Source: Candidatus Cloacimonadota bacterium
Lineage (GTDB): Bacteria; Cloacimonadota; Cloacimonadia; Cloacimonadales; TCS61
Length of the DNA: 6,484 nt
Reading direction: 5' to 3'
Assembly: GCA_030628755.1 (NCBI GenBank)
Contig: DAOVQH010000147.1
Span: forward strand, 1 to 6,484
The position numbers and the translations under genes were made by a program. Below are positions 1 to 6,164 of this stretch, piece after piece (positions within the stretch are counted from its first letter, which is position 1; the number at the start of each line of letters is the position of its first letter). Under the pieces are notes generated by a model that saw only the letters and a program-made list of their open reading frames with translations, was not told the DNA's origin and made no database searches.

Positions 1-207
1 AAAAGGGATAAAAAATTCCTTCTTTGGCAGCCATCTTGAAAAAGTCACTCCGCTTTTAGTAAGTTTTAAGTTTCCGTTTCCACGGATCACTGCAAGTTTA
101 TAGTGCTTTTTTCCATTCAGGTCGATTCTTTCGATTCCGAAAAAGTTTGCACCTTTCTTTTCAAGAATTATATTTTCAATATTTAGTTGCTCATTTTGGT
201 TTTGCAT
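1..207 (-). CDS. Partial hypothetical protein, possible PH/GRAM-like domain (N-terminal 69 codons)
   Basis: An open minus-strand frame begins with ATG at 207-205 and stays open to the window edge, so the C-terminus is missing. The protein begins MQNQNEQLNIENIILEKKG. Its stretch of about residues 40-69 alternates hydrophobic and polar residues (AVIRGNGNLKLT, then GVTFSRWLPKKEFFIPF). That pattern resembles the first strands of small bacterial PH/GRAM-like domains, where a 'G.L.LT...L.F' strand pair leads into 'IPL'. No signal peptide or membrane segment is visible in this part. The start overlaps the end of the upstream DUF3795 gene by 17 bases, which suggests co-transcription and translational coupling. 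A possible Shine-Dalgarno AAGGA lies at 225-221, rather far (13 bases) from the ATG. Reality of the gene is likely; the domain guess is from pattern memory only. Confidence 0.5.
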   Translation of the reverse strand, partial: MQNQNEQLNIENIILEKKGANFFGIERIDLNGKKHYKLAVIRGNGNLKLTKSGVTFSRWLPKKEFFIPF

Positions 208-658
208 ACCAATATTTTGTTCCTTCAAGAAATTTCTTAATGCCCTGTTTTTTAATTTTCCTTAAATTCTTTATATGAGCATCACCATGATTGGGTTTTA
301 GGAAATCTAACTTTGTACAAGTTTCAAATTCGTCACATTCCCAACAACCTTGAATACCTTTCTTCTGGCAGCATTTTCTCATCTTACAGAAAGGTGGACC
401 TCCACCACCTCTGCAGGTTCTTTTGCAGCGAAATTTTACAAGTGTTCCCAATACTTCATAGCATTGCGGATAATTTTCTAATACTTTAAAGAATGACATG
501 CTGGATAGATATTCTGCTGTTTTATCAAATCTAACCTGTCTTAGTTCTTTTCTAAGGTCTCTTGCAAGATCAGCAATTTTTCCTTGATAACCAAAACAAT
601 CTCCACAATAAAGACCACAATACGCAATCAAATCTTTATCTTCTTTAAAATTATCCAT
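191..658 (-). CDS. DUF3795 family cysteine-rich protein
   Basis: This is a 155-residue protein of unknown function. The N-terminal YCGLYCGDC (residues 13-21) is the hallmark of the DUF3795 family, and the C-terminal CWECDEFETC (105-114) also fits. Twelve cysteines are visible (14, 18, 21, 66, 78, 82, 91, 96, 97, 105, 108, 114), spaced as CxxxC, CxxC and similar pairs. This suggests a metal or iron-sulphur centre, which is inference because the family has no settled function. A glycine run (84-87) sits between two cysteine clusters, and the tail is very basic (about 130-155). The start is supported by AAGGAGA at 674-668, nine bases upstream. The gene diverges from the thiamine operon and overlaps the next minus-strand gene by 17 bases. 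No signal peptide or transmembrane helix is seen, so it is probably cytoplasmic. Confidence 0.8.
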   Translation of the reverse strand: MDNFKEDKDLIAYCGLYCGDCFGYQGKIADLARDLRKELRQVRFDKTAEYLSSMSFFKVLENYPQCYEVLGTLVKFRCKRTCRGGGGPPFCKMRKCCQKKGIQGCWECDEFETCTKLDFLKPNHGDAHIKNLRKIKKQGIKKFLEGTKYWYAKPK

Positions 659-691
659 TTATTCACATCTCCTTATACAATTATTTTCCTT

Positions 692-784
692 TCACGATAA
701 CCTGACTCCAAACCAACCTTTTATTATGAACAAAGCAACGACAGCAGCAATATAAACTATTTCCGAAATTTTTAGTTTTTTCAT
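692..784 (-). CDS. Possible small single-pass membrane peptide (30 aa)
   Basis: A short minus-strand frame begins with ATG at 784-782 and ends with TGA at 694-692. It encodes MKKLKISEIVYIAAVVALFI followed by IKGWFGVRLS. The arrangement is a basic N-terminus, one hydrophobic stretch of about 14-16 residues, and a basic, aromatic end, as in many bacterial small membrane proteins. It ends 33 bases before the DUF3795 start and in the same direction, so it could be the first gene of that unit. Only a weak AGG is visible upstream of the ATG, and in AT-rich DNA a 30-codon frame can occur by chance. Function unknown. Confidence 0.35.
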   Translation of the reverse strand: MKKLKISEIVYIAAVVALFIIKGWFGVRLS

Positions 785-855
785 TTTAAACCTGAAACAA
801 AAAATAATTTACATTTAATATGTTTTTTTATTTATGATTTACAGTCAATTCATTT

Positions 856-883
856 TTCATACGAAAAAACCATTTGACATCAA
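856..883 (-). promoter_or_regulatory. Weak candidate promoter for the leftward unit
   Basis: On the minus strand TTGATG (883-878) and TATGAA (861-856) are separated by 16 bases, a passable sigma70 arrangement upstream of the small membrane ORF and the DUF3795 gene. The -35 lies in the near-palindrome TTTGACATCAAA (873-884). The matches are modest and the region is AT-rich, so this is a suggestion only. Confidence 0.2.
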
Positions 884-907
884 ATATGCAAAGTAATTTC
901 TTTGGAT

Positions 908-936
908 TTGAAAGTTGGTCTTTATAAAATTATATT
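908..936 (+). promoter_or_regulatory. Sigma70-type promoter of the thiamine operon
   Basis: TTGAAA at 908-913 (five of six matches to the -35 consensus) and TATATT at 931-936 are separated by exactly 17 bases. Transcription would begin near 943, right at the 5' side of the TPP aptamer. The transcript would then have almost no leader before the riboswitch, and the outer part of the P1 helix (from 939) would lie just upstream of the start. Confidence 0.6.
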
Positions 937-938
937 AA

Positions 939-1029
939 TCGAGTTAGGGGTGCTGTCAGGCAGGTGCCTGATGGTTGAGATCATACCCTTTGAACCTGAT
1001 CTGGATAATGCCAGCGTAGGAAAATTGGA
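939..1029 (+). ncRNA. TPP riboswitch aptamer (THI element)
   Basis: The conserved THI-box core is nearly complete: GGGGTGC at 947-953, TGAGA at 976-980, ACCCTTTGAACCTGATCTGG at 985-1004, then ATAATGCCAGCGTAGG at 1005-1020. P2 pairs GGGT (948-951) with ACCC (985-988). The variable P3 arm pairs TCAGGC (956-961) with GCCTGA (966-971) around an AGGT loop. P5 pairs CTGG with CCAG. P1 can form between 939-945 and 1023-1029 with one mismatch. Two departures from the usual consensus are visible: TTGAGA for CTGAGA in the pyrimidine-sensing loop, and GTAGGAA for GTAGGGA at the 3' end. The aptamer binds thiamine pyrophosphate, the end product of the operon it precedes, so it should act as feedback control. 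Confidence 0.96.
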
Positions 1030-1066
1030 GAAAATATTTAAAACCACATTTCCGGTTTTCTGCTGG
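1011..1066 (+). promoter_or_regulatory. Predicted antiterminator of the TPP riboswitch
   Basis: GAAAATTGGAGA (1020-1031) can pair with TTTCCGGTTTTC (1049-1060) over 12 contiguous positions, including three G-U pairs. It is extended by CCAGC (1011-1015) with GCTGG (1062-1066). The 5' strand is the 3' side of the aptamer (P1/P5), and the 3' strand is the inner part of the terminator hairpin. This fold is therefore incompatible with both the ligand-bound aptamer and the terminator. Without TPP it should form and allow read-through. Pairing was found by eye and no folding energy was calculated. Confidence 0.65.
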
Positions 1067-1083
1067 AGTGTGGTTTTTTTTTA
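1041..1083 (+). terminator. Intrinsic terminator of the TPP riboswitch
   Basis: AAACCACA (1041-1048) pairs with TGTGGTTT (1069-1076). Inside, TCCGG (1051-1055) pairs with CTGGA (1063-1067), leaving a seven-base loop. A run of nine T (1074-1082) follows. It lies between the aptamer and the first ribosome binding site, so control is by premature termination: TPP bound means the terminator forms and the operon is off. Confidence 0.9.
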
Positions 1084-1112
1084 TTCCTTCATTTATTCAG
1101 GTCACAAAATTT

Positions 1113-1120
1113 AAGGAGGG
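1113..1120 (+). promoter_or_regulatory. Strong Shine-Dalgarno that fixes the methyltransferase start
   Basis: AAGGAGGG lies four bases before ATG 1125. It decides against the in-frame ATG at 1068, which sits inside the terminator hairpin and has no ribosome binding site. Confidence 0.85.
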
Positions 1121-1124
1121 ATTT

Positions 1125-1829
1125 ATGAACATAAGTGCTTTCGATGAATATGCATCTAAATACGATGCATGGTTCATGAAGAACAAAAACATTCTGGATT
1201 CAGAGGTAGCTTTGTTGGCTTATTTTTTAGAAGAACCTGGTAAGGCTTTATCAATTGGTTGTGGTAGCGGACTATTTGAAATGCTTTTAAAAAAGGATTA
1301 TGGCATTATTATTGAAGAAGGAATCGAGCCAGCGACCGGTATGGCAGAAATAGCTGAGAAAAGAGGTTTGAAGGTAAGAATCGGATCTGCCGAAGAATTA
1401 AATTATGGAAATGAAGAATTTGATACTGTTATTTTTAATGGAACACCAAGCTATATCAAAGACTTGGAGAAAGCTTTTCGGAAAACTTATGATGCTTTAA
1501 AAAATGAAGGTAAAATTTTAGTTGTTGACGTTCCCAAAGAAAGTTCTTACGGTCTTTTATATAATCTGGCTAAAGAGGTAAGAACGTGGGAAAATGATTA
1601 TTTCATCGATGCAAAACCGGAAGATGTTTATCCCCTTGAATTTGTGAAAGAATCAAACTGGCGTTCAACTCCGGAGAAAATGGAAATGCTAAAAAAAATA
1701 GGTTTTATGGATTTTAAATTTGCACAAACGCTCACCAGACATCCGGTGTATTCCAATTATGAGAAGGAAGAACCGATAGAAGGTTATGATAAGGGTGATT
1801 ATGTTGCTATTTATGCTTCTAAAAAATAA
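1125..1829 (+). CDS. Class I SAM-dependent methyltransferase, first gene of the thiamine operon
   Basis: This is a 234-residue Rossmann-fold methyltransferase of the UbiE/Methyltransf_11 type. Motif I is SIGCGSGLFE (residues 43-52). The acidic residue after strand 2 is in IEPATGM (E68). GSAEEL (87-92) would contact the adenine side, FDTVIFN (99-105) is motif II, and LKNEGKILVVD (125-135) is motif III. The C-terminal part (QTLTRHPVYS, then IEGYDKGDYVAIYASKK) resembles a recurring family whose members end in 'EGYGEGSFVVIRA'; this comparison is from memory. The substrate cannot be read from the sequence. Its position directly behind the TPP riboswitch and 17 bases before thiM ties its expression to thiamine status. 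It might act on a thiamine precursor, breakdown product or analogue, but this is inference. No signal peptide is seen, so it should be cytoplasmic. Confidence 0.88.
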   Translation: MNISAFDEYASKYDAWFMKNKNILDSEVALLAYFLEEPGKALSIGCGSGLFEMLLKKDYGIIIEEGIEPATGMAEIAEKRGLKVRIGSAEELNYGNEEFDTVIFNGTPSYIKDLEKAFRKTYDALKNEGKILVVDVPKESSYGLLYNLAKEVRTWENDYFIDAKPEDVYPLEFVKESNWRSTPEKMEMLKKIGFMDFKFAQTLTRHPVYSNYEKEEPIEGYDKGDYVAIYASKK

Positions 1830-1846
1830 TTAGAAAAGGAGTAATT

Positions 1847-2638
1847 ATGTTATCTATTGATAAGCTCTGGCAAGATATAGAAAAAATCAGAAATACTTCT
1901 CCCCTTGTACACAATATTACAAATTATGTGGTAATGAATACAACCGCAAATGCTTTATTGGCAATAGGTGCTTCACCTGTTATGGCGCATGCAGTGGAAG
2001 AAGTGGAATCGATGACCGGCATAGCAAATTCTCTGGTTATAAATATCGGTACATTAAGTAAAAAATGGATTGAAGCGATGTCATTAGCGATGAAAACTGC
2101 AAAAACTAAAAGAATTCCCATCGTGTTCGATCCTGTGGGTGCTGGAGCAACCTCGTATCGAACTGAAACATGCTTGAAACTGATGAATGAAACGCATCCA
2201 AATATCATCCGCGGTAATGCATCAGAAATAATGGCTTTAGTGGATTCAAAGATCAAAACGAAAGGAGTGGATAGTGCACATACTTCAGATACAGCTTTAA
2301 AAGCTGCAGAGAATCTTGCAGAAGCTTATGGTTGTACTGTGATTGTGAGTGGAAAAGTTGATCTGATCACCGATGAAACAGATACCATATATGTTAAGAA
2401 CGGACATGAAATGCTTTCAAAAGTAACAGGATCAGGATGTACAGCAACGGCTATAGTTGGTGCGTTTATCGCAGTAAATGAATCATCTTTGTTTGCTGGT
2501 GCTCATGCAATGGCGGTAATGGGAATCTGCGGAGAAATCGCTGCAAAGAATGCAAAAGGTCCAGGTTCATTGCAACTAAATCTGTTGGATGCTTTTTATA
2601 ATTTAACAAAATCACAAATAGAAGATTATCTGAAATGA
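1847..2638 (+). CDS. thiM: Hydroxyethylthiazole kinase ThiM
   Basis: The enzyme phosphorylates 4-methyl-5-(2-hydroxyethyl)thiazole with ATP to the thiazole phosphate used by ThiE, a salvage step in the cytoplasm. The 263 residues cover the whole ribokinase-like ThiM family. Family motifs seen are SPLVHNITNYVVMNTTANAL (18-37), GASPVM (41-46), DPVGAGATSYRT (95-106) and NIIRGNASEI (119-128). The ATP-site loop VTGSGCTATA (193-202) carries the catalytic cysteine C198, at the number expected from Bacillus ThiM. The start follows AAAGGAG (1835-1841). The stop overlaps the thiE start by four bases (ATGA), indicating translational coupling. All key residues look intact, so the enzyme should be active. 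Confidence 0.96.
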   Translation: MLSIDKLWQDIEKIRNTSPLVHNITNYVVMNTTANALLAIGASPVMAHAVEEVESMTGIANSLVINIGTLSKKWIEAMSLAMKTAKTKRIPIVFDPVGAGATSYRTETCLKLMNETHPNIIRGNASEIMALVDSKIKTKGVDSAHTSDTALKAAENLAEAYGCTVIVSGKVDLITDETDTIYVKNGHEMLSKVTGSGCTATAIVGAFIAVNESSLFAGAHAMAVMGICGEIAAKNAKGPGSLQLNLLDAFYNLTKSQIEDYLK

Positions 2639-3285
2639 AAAAAAAAGAACTGAATTTTGAACTCTATTTAGTTACGGATCGTAAATTATCCAAAGGCAGA
2701 AAGTTGGAAGATATCGTCACTTCCGCAGTTAGTGGCGGAGCTACTATCATTCAATTACGTGAAAAAGAATGTTCAACCCGGGAATTTATTGAATTTGGAA
2801 AGAAGATCCGAGCAATATTAAAATCGAAGAATATTCCCCTAATAATTAATGACAGAATAGATATTGCGCTGGCAGTTAAAGCAGATGGAGTTCATATTGG
2901 TAAAAATGATATGTTCTATCAAACAGCGCGTGATATTCTGGGAAAAGATGCTATCATCGGTTTGTCAGTGGAATCTGTGCAGGATGCGATCGAAGCTGAA
3001 AAGTTTGATGTGGATTACCTTGGATTAAGTCCGATCTATTCCACGCCGACTAAAACCGATATTCAGCATGAATTGGGGTTGGAAGGAATACGCGAAATCA
3101 GAAAAATTTCCAAACATAAATTGGTTGCTATTGGCGGTATAAAAACATATAATACCAAAGAAATAATTCAAGCAGGTGCTGATGGAATTGCAGTGGTATC
3201 TGCAATATGCTCTGCTGAAGATCCTGAAAACAGTGCCAGAGAATTAAGAGAAATCGTTCGTAATGCATTAAAGGAAAGAAAGTGA
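2635..3285 (+). CDS. thiE: Thiamine-phosphate synthase ThiE
   Basis: The enzyme joins HMP pyrophosphate and thiazole phosphate to thiamine monophosphate. The 216-residue TIM barrel is the usual length for stand-alone ThiE. Visible motifs are YLVTD (11-15), IIQLREK (38-44), INDRIDIA (71-78), GVHIGKNDM (85-93), GLS (109-111), LSPIYSTPTKTD (131-142), AIGGI (165-169) and GADGIAVVSAI (181-191). These supply the pyrophosphate, magnesium and thiazole-phosphate contacts. A small oddity is HIGK at 87-90 where most members have H(L/V)GQ; the following aspartate D92 is kept. It has no clear Shine-Dalgarno and starts on the ATGA overlap with thiM, so translation probably depends on coupling. Its product is the direct substrate of the next gene, thiL. 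Confidence 0.96.
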   Translation: MKKKELNFELYLVTDRKLSKGRKLEDIVTSAVSGGATIIQLREKECSTREFIEFGKKIRAILKSKNIPLIINDRIDIALAVKADGVHIGKNDMFYQTARDILGKDAIIGLSVESVQDAIEAEKFDVDYLGLSPIYSTPTKTDIQHELGLEGIREIRKISKHKLVAIGGIKTYNTKEIIQAGADGIAVVSAICSAEDPENSARELREIVRNALKERK

Positions 3286-4289
3286 AGTTATTAGACATCG
3301 GTGAATTCGGGCTGATAAATAAAATTGCAGAAAAATTTAAACTTGTATCAGATTCCAATATTCATGGCATAGGTGACGATTGCGCTGTGATCCCAATGAA
3401 TGGTGGGGAATCTTTACTGATCACCACAGATATACTAATTGAGGACATTCATTTTATAAAGAACAAAATATCTGCTGCGGATCTGGGCTTTAAATCTTTA
3501 GCAGTCAACTTAAGTGATATTGCGGCAATGGGCGGCTCACCAAATTGTATATTCTTGTCGCTGGGGATTCCTCCTGATACTGAATTGAAATGGATTGATG
3601 ATTTTTTTGATGGTTTGCACGCATTAGCAGAACGAACCGAAATTGATCTTTTGGGTGGTGATACTTCCAAATCCGATAAAGGATTAATAATCAATATCGT
3701 TGTGATGGGTAAATGTGCAAATGATAAAATAAAATTCCGGTATGGTTCTAAAGCTGGTGATATTATCTGTGTAACGGATTTTGTTGGTAATTCTGGTTGT
3801 GGACTGAATTTATTGTTGCAAGATCAAGAAAATGAACAGAACAAGGATCACAATTTTCTTATTCAGGCTCATCATAAACCGAAAGCTAATCTTGCAGAAG
3901 GACGCTGGTTATCAGAATTTCCGGAAGTTCATTCTATGATAGATATTTCAGATGGTGTGGATTCCGATATAACAAGAATTATGGAGAGTTCCGGAGTTGG
4001 AGCTGAAATTTATCTGGAAAAATTACCTATCTCCGAACCAATGAAAAGAACAGCAAATGCTATGAATTGGAATCCATTTGAAATTGCCTTGACCGGCGGA
4101 GAAGATTATTGCCTTATTTGCACACTGGAGAAAGAGGCATTTTCTTCTATTGCAAAAAAATTCAAAGAAAAATTCGCACGTGATTTATTTTCAATTGGAA
4201 GAATTACAAAGAACAAAAATATTCGGTTATTCTATAATGGGGATGAAGTAAAATTTAATAAAAAAGGCTTTGATCATTTTAATAAGTGA
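3282..4289 (+). CDS. thiL: Thiamine-monophosphate kinase ThiL (GTG start)
   Basis: The enzyme phosphorylates thiamine monophosphate with ATP to thiamine pyrophosphate, the cofactor and the riboswitch ligand. The 335 residues match the family length and the PurM-like two-domain fold. Key motifs are IGDDCAV (30-36, more usually GDDAAV), LITTDILIEDIHF (46-58), NLSDIAAMGG (76-85), LLGGDTSKS (123-131), MIDISDGVDSD (219-229) and TGGEDYCL (271-278). The aspartates that hold ATP-magnesium are all present. The start is GTG at 3282, sharing GTGA with the thiE stop. AAGGA at 3271-3275 lies six bases upstream and supports it. It is the only gene here that makes TPP, so the operon is self-sufficient from precursors to cofactor. 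Confidence 0.96.
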   Translation: MKLLDIGEFGLINKIAEKFKLVSDSNIHGIGDDCAVIPMNGGESLLITTDILIEDIHFIKNKISAADLGFKSLAVNLSDIAAMGGSPNCIFLSLGIPPDTELKWIDDFFDGLHALAERTEIDLLGGDTSKSDKGLIINIVVMGKCANDKIKFRYGSKAGDIICVTDFVGNSGCGLNLLLQDQENEQNKDHNFLIQAHHKPKANLAEGRWLSEFPEVHSMIDISDGVDSDITRIMESSGVGAEIYLEKLPISEPMKRTANAMNWNPFEIALTGGEDYCLICTLEKEAFSSIAKKFKEKFARDLFSIGRITKNKNIRLFYNGDEVKFNKKGFDHFNK

Positions 4290-4295
4290 TGAACT

Positions 4296-5120
4296 ATGAA
4301 ACAATATAATAGAGTGCTCACAATTGCGGGTTCCGATAGCGGAGGAGGAGCTGGAATTCAAGCAGATTTGAAAACTATTTCTGCTTTAGGATGCTATGGG
4401 ATGTCTGTTATAACTGCTTTGACAGCCCAAAATACGGTTGCGGTAACAGGGATTTATCCTGTTGATGCAGATTTTGTGGGCAAGCAAATTGATGCTGTGA
4501 TTTGTGATATAGGTGTGGACGCAGTCAAGATCGGAATGCTGCTTTCAGCGGAAGTTATCAAAGTGATTGCAAGAAAATTACAAGAATACAAAATTAAAAA
4601 AATAGTCCTCGATCCTGTGATGGTGGCAAAAAGCGGTGACAAGCTTCTGCAGGATGATGCCATTAATGCATTAAAAGAGAAATTAATACCACTTGCTACA
4701 ATTATTACACCCAATCTTCCGGAAGCCGAAGTTCTAATTGATCACAAGTTAAACGATAAAGAAGATGTCGAACTTGCTGCGAAAAAATTATTGGATTGTA
4801 ATAACCAGGCAATACTAATAAAAGGTGGTCATTTTGTAGGAGATGAAAGCTCGGATTGTCTCATCCTCAAAGAAAAAGATCAAATTGAGATACATTGGTT
4901 AAAGGCGCAGCGCATTTACTCAGCGAATACACACGGTACGGGTTGCACTTTATCTTCTGCCATAGCATCTTTTATGGCAAGAGATTATAGTATTTTCGAA
5001 GCAGTTCGAGCTGCTAAAGATTATATCACCAATGCTATTATTAAAGGCGCTGAATACAAAATAGGCGAAGGACACGGTCCCGTGCACCATTTTTATGCAT
5101 TATGGGAGGAAAAGGAATGA
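4296..5120 (+). CDS. thiD: Hydroxymethylpyrimidine/phosphomethylpyrimidine kinase ThiD
   Basis: The enzyme phosphorylates HMP twice to HMP pyrophosphate, the pyrimidine partner for ThiE. The 274-residue ribokinase-family protein carries LTIAGSDSGGGAGIQADLKT (8-27), ALTAQNT (41-47), VKIGML (77-82), DPVMVAKSG (106-114), ITPNLPEAEVL (137-147), ILIKGGH (173-179) and the anion-hole loop NTHGTGCTLSSAIA (211-224) with C217. It ends in the usual GHGPVHHF (259-266). No ThiE or TenA domain is fused to it, unlike in some bacteria. Six bases separate it from thiL, with no clear Shine-Dalgarno, so coupling is likely. Its ATGA stop is shared with the tenA start. Substrate for the first kinase step would come from TenA next door or from import. 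Confidence 0.96.
   Translation: MKQYNRVLTIAGSDSGGGAGIQADLKTISALGCYGMSVITALTAQNTVAVTGIYPVDADFVGKQIDAVICDIGVDAVKIGMLLSAEVIKVIARKLQEYKIKKIVLDPVMVAKSGDKLLQDDAINALKEKLIPLATIITPNLPEAEVLIDHKLNDKEDVELAAKKLLDCNNQAILIKGGHFVGDESSDCLILKEKDQIEIHWLKAQRIYSANTHGTGCTLSSAIASFMARDYSIFEAVRAAKDYITNAIIKGAEYKIGEGHGPVHHFYALWEEKE
5104..5109 (+). promoter_or_regulatory. Shine-Dalgarno that fixes the tenA start
   Basis: GGGAGG lies inside the thiD end, seven bases before ATG 5117. It decides for 5117 rather than the in-frame ATG at 5102, which has no ribosome binding site and would only add MGGKG. Confidence 0.7.
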
Positions 5121-5761
5121 AATTCACGCAGAGCCTATGGGAAGAAACAGAAAACATTTATCAGAAAATCATTAACCATCCCTTAATTATTGAGTTAGCT
5201 TCAGGAGAACTGGATATCAAAAAATTCCATTATTATATTCAGCAAGACGAACTCTATATAAAAGATTACTCAAAAGCATTATCTTTTCTTGCTGGTAAAG
5301 CTCCGGACAGTGAGAAAATGAATATCCTCCTAACTTTTGCAAAAGATGGTTATCTTATAGAACATGAACTACATGAACATTTCTTCAAAAAATATGATAT
5401 ACCCAGAACAAAATTTAAAGAACCTGCTTGTTTAGCATACTCCTGCTTCCTGCTGTCATCAATTTTGACCGAATCGTATGAAGTAGGTTTATCTTCACTT
5501 TTACCTTGTTTCTGGATATATCGGGAAGTGGGTCTGCACATTTTTAAAAATAGTAAACAGAATAATAAATACAAAGCATGGATAGAAACCTATGTTGGTG
5601 ACGAATTCAGAAAGCAGGTCGAGGAAATGCTTAGATTAACTGAAGATGCTTCTAAAAATGCTAATACAGACACGAAAGAAAAAATGATGCAGGCATTTTT
5701 TTATTCTACACAACTTGAGTATCGGTTCTGGGATGCCGCATATCATCTGAAGAGATGGTAA
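5117..5761 (+). CDS. tenA: Aminopyrimidine aminohydrolase TenA (thiaminase II, cysteine type)
   Basis: The enzyme hydrolyses aminomethylpyrimidine, from base-degraded thiamine, to HMP, feeding ThiD. The 214 residues give the all-helical TenA fold. The residues matching Bacillus subtilis TenA are all present: D44 and Y47 in QQDELY, Y108 (for Y112), nucleophile C131 in LLPCFWIY (for C135), Y135 (for Y139), Y159 (for Y163), E201 (for E205) and F204 (for F208) in LEYRFWD. The constant shift of four after residue 47 suggests a four-residue deletion relative to Bacillus and nothing lost from the active site. The cysteine puts it in the TenA_C class, the one with proven salvage activity, rather than TenA_E. 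It overlaps thiD by four bases and is the last intact gene of the operon. No strong terminator follows directly. Confidence 0.94.
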   Translation: MKFTQSLWEETENIYQKIINHPLIIELASGELDIKKFHYYIQQDELYIKDYSKALSFLAGKAPDSEKMNILLTFAKDGYLIEHELHEHFFKKYDIPRTKFKEPACLAYSCFLLSSILTESYEVGLSSLLPCFWIYREVGLHIFKNSKQNNKYKAWIETYVGDEFRKQVEEMLRLTEDASKNANTDTKEKMMQAFFYSTQLEYRFWDAAYHLKRW

Positions 5762-5793
5762 GTTAGAATTATTTATTTTATTCAAATTAATTT

Positions 5794-5811
5794 TTAACAT
5801 CAAACTGTTAA
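5794..5811 (+). terminator. Weak hairpin after tenA, doubtful terminator
   Basis: TTAACA (5794-5799) pairs with TGTTAA (5806-5811) around a six-base loop. The stem is short and AT-rich and no T-run follows on the plus strand, so it is at best a weak end for the thiamine operon. Confidence 0.2.
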
Positions 5812-5835
5812 CCTAGCTTCTTCTATAAAAAAATA

Positions 5836-6063
5836 TTGGATAAAGCAATTGATGCGTTCAGTGTAGCGAATACTTATTTTATCTATAAATTAAATAAGAT
5901 TGGAAATCTGGAACTGAGTTTTAGAGTTAATAACATTTTCAATAAAAAGTATGAAACTGCCGGTTATTATGATAATTGGTGTTCGGTTTACGGAACTCCG
6001 GGAAATTATTATTTTCCTGCTGCCGGACGGAATATTATGCTTGGTGTGAGGATGAGGATTTAG
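5836..6063 (+). pseudogene. C-terminal stub of a TonB-dependent outer-membrane receptor (copy 1)
   Basis: About 75 residues of the last beta-strands of a TonB-dependent receptor remain. They read LDKAIDAFSVANTYFIYKL, then RVNNIFNKKYETAGYYD, and end with YYFPAAGRNIMLGVRMRI before TAG. 'NNIFNKKYE', 'YYFPAAGRN' and the alternating final strand are typical of this family's C-terminus. The plug, TonB box and most of the barrel, several hundred residues, are missing. The frame upstream is closed by TAA at 5809-5811. There is no credible start (TTG at best) or ribosome binding site. The intact parent would have taken up a large nutrient such as a siderophore or vitamin. Its place right after a thiamine salvage operon raises the idea of a lost thiamine-precursor receptor, which is inference only. 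Confidence 0.85.
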
Positions 6064-6086
6064 GGGTGTATTGGAATCCCTTGCAG

Positions 6087-6128
6087 TTCCCTTTTATACG
6101 AAATTACGTTGCAATTTCTAAAAGGGAA
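6087..6128. repeat. Long interrupted hairpin 1 of the intergenic island
   Basis: TTCCCTTTTA (6087-6096) pairs perfectly with TAAAAGGGAA (6119-6128). After a three-base bulge, GAAATT (6100-6105) pairs with AATTTC (6113-6118), leaving a seven-base loop. No T-run follows on either side in the way a terminator needs, so it looks like a palindromic repeat element. Confidence 0.65.
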
Positions 6129-6164
6129 ACGTAGAAAAGCATGGAGAATAAGCTATTGAAGCGT

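Noticed and set aside
874..902. TTGACA (874-879) as the -35 of a second plus-strand promoter
   Set aside because: The -35 is perfect, but no acceptable -10 lies 15-19 bases downstream; TAATTT (894-899) is only 14 bases away. The promoter at 908-936 is better.
902..1114. Plus-strand open frame of 70 codons
   Set aside because: It lies wholly over the riboswitch aptamer and terminator, has no ribosome binding site, and its protein resembles nothing; the RNA structure explains the sequence.
1068..1124. Upstream in-frame ATG for the methyltransferase
   Set aside because: The ATG falls inside the terminator stem with no Shine-Dalgarno, while ATG 1125 has AAGGAGGG at the right distance and begins at the family's usual N-terminus.
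1924..2256. Minus-strand open frame inside thiM
   Set aside because: Antisense shadow of a strongly conserved gene; the predicted protein has no recognisable features. The frames at 3128-3358, 3449-3694, 4454-4714 and 5350-5574 were rejected for the same reason.
5102..5116. Upstream in-frame ATG for tenA
   Set aside because: It adds only MGGKG, has no ribosome binding site of its own, and the codons are the Shine-Dalgarno region of the better start at 5117.
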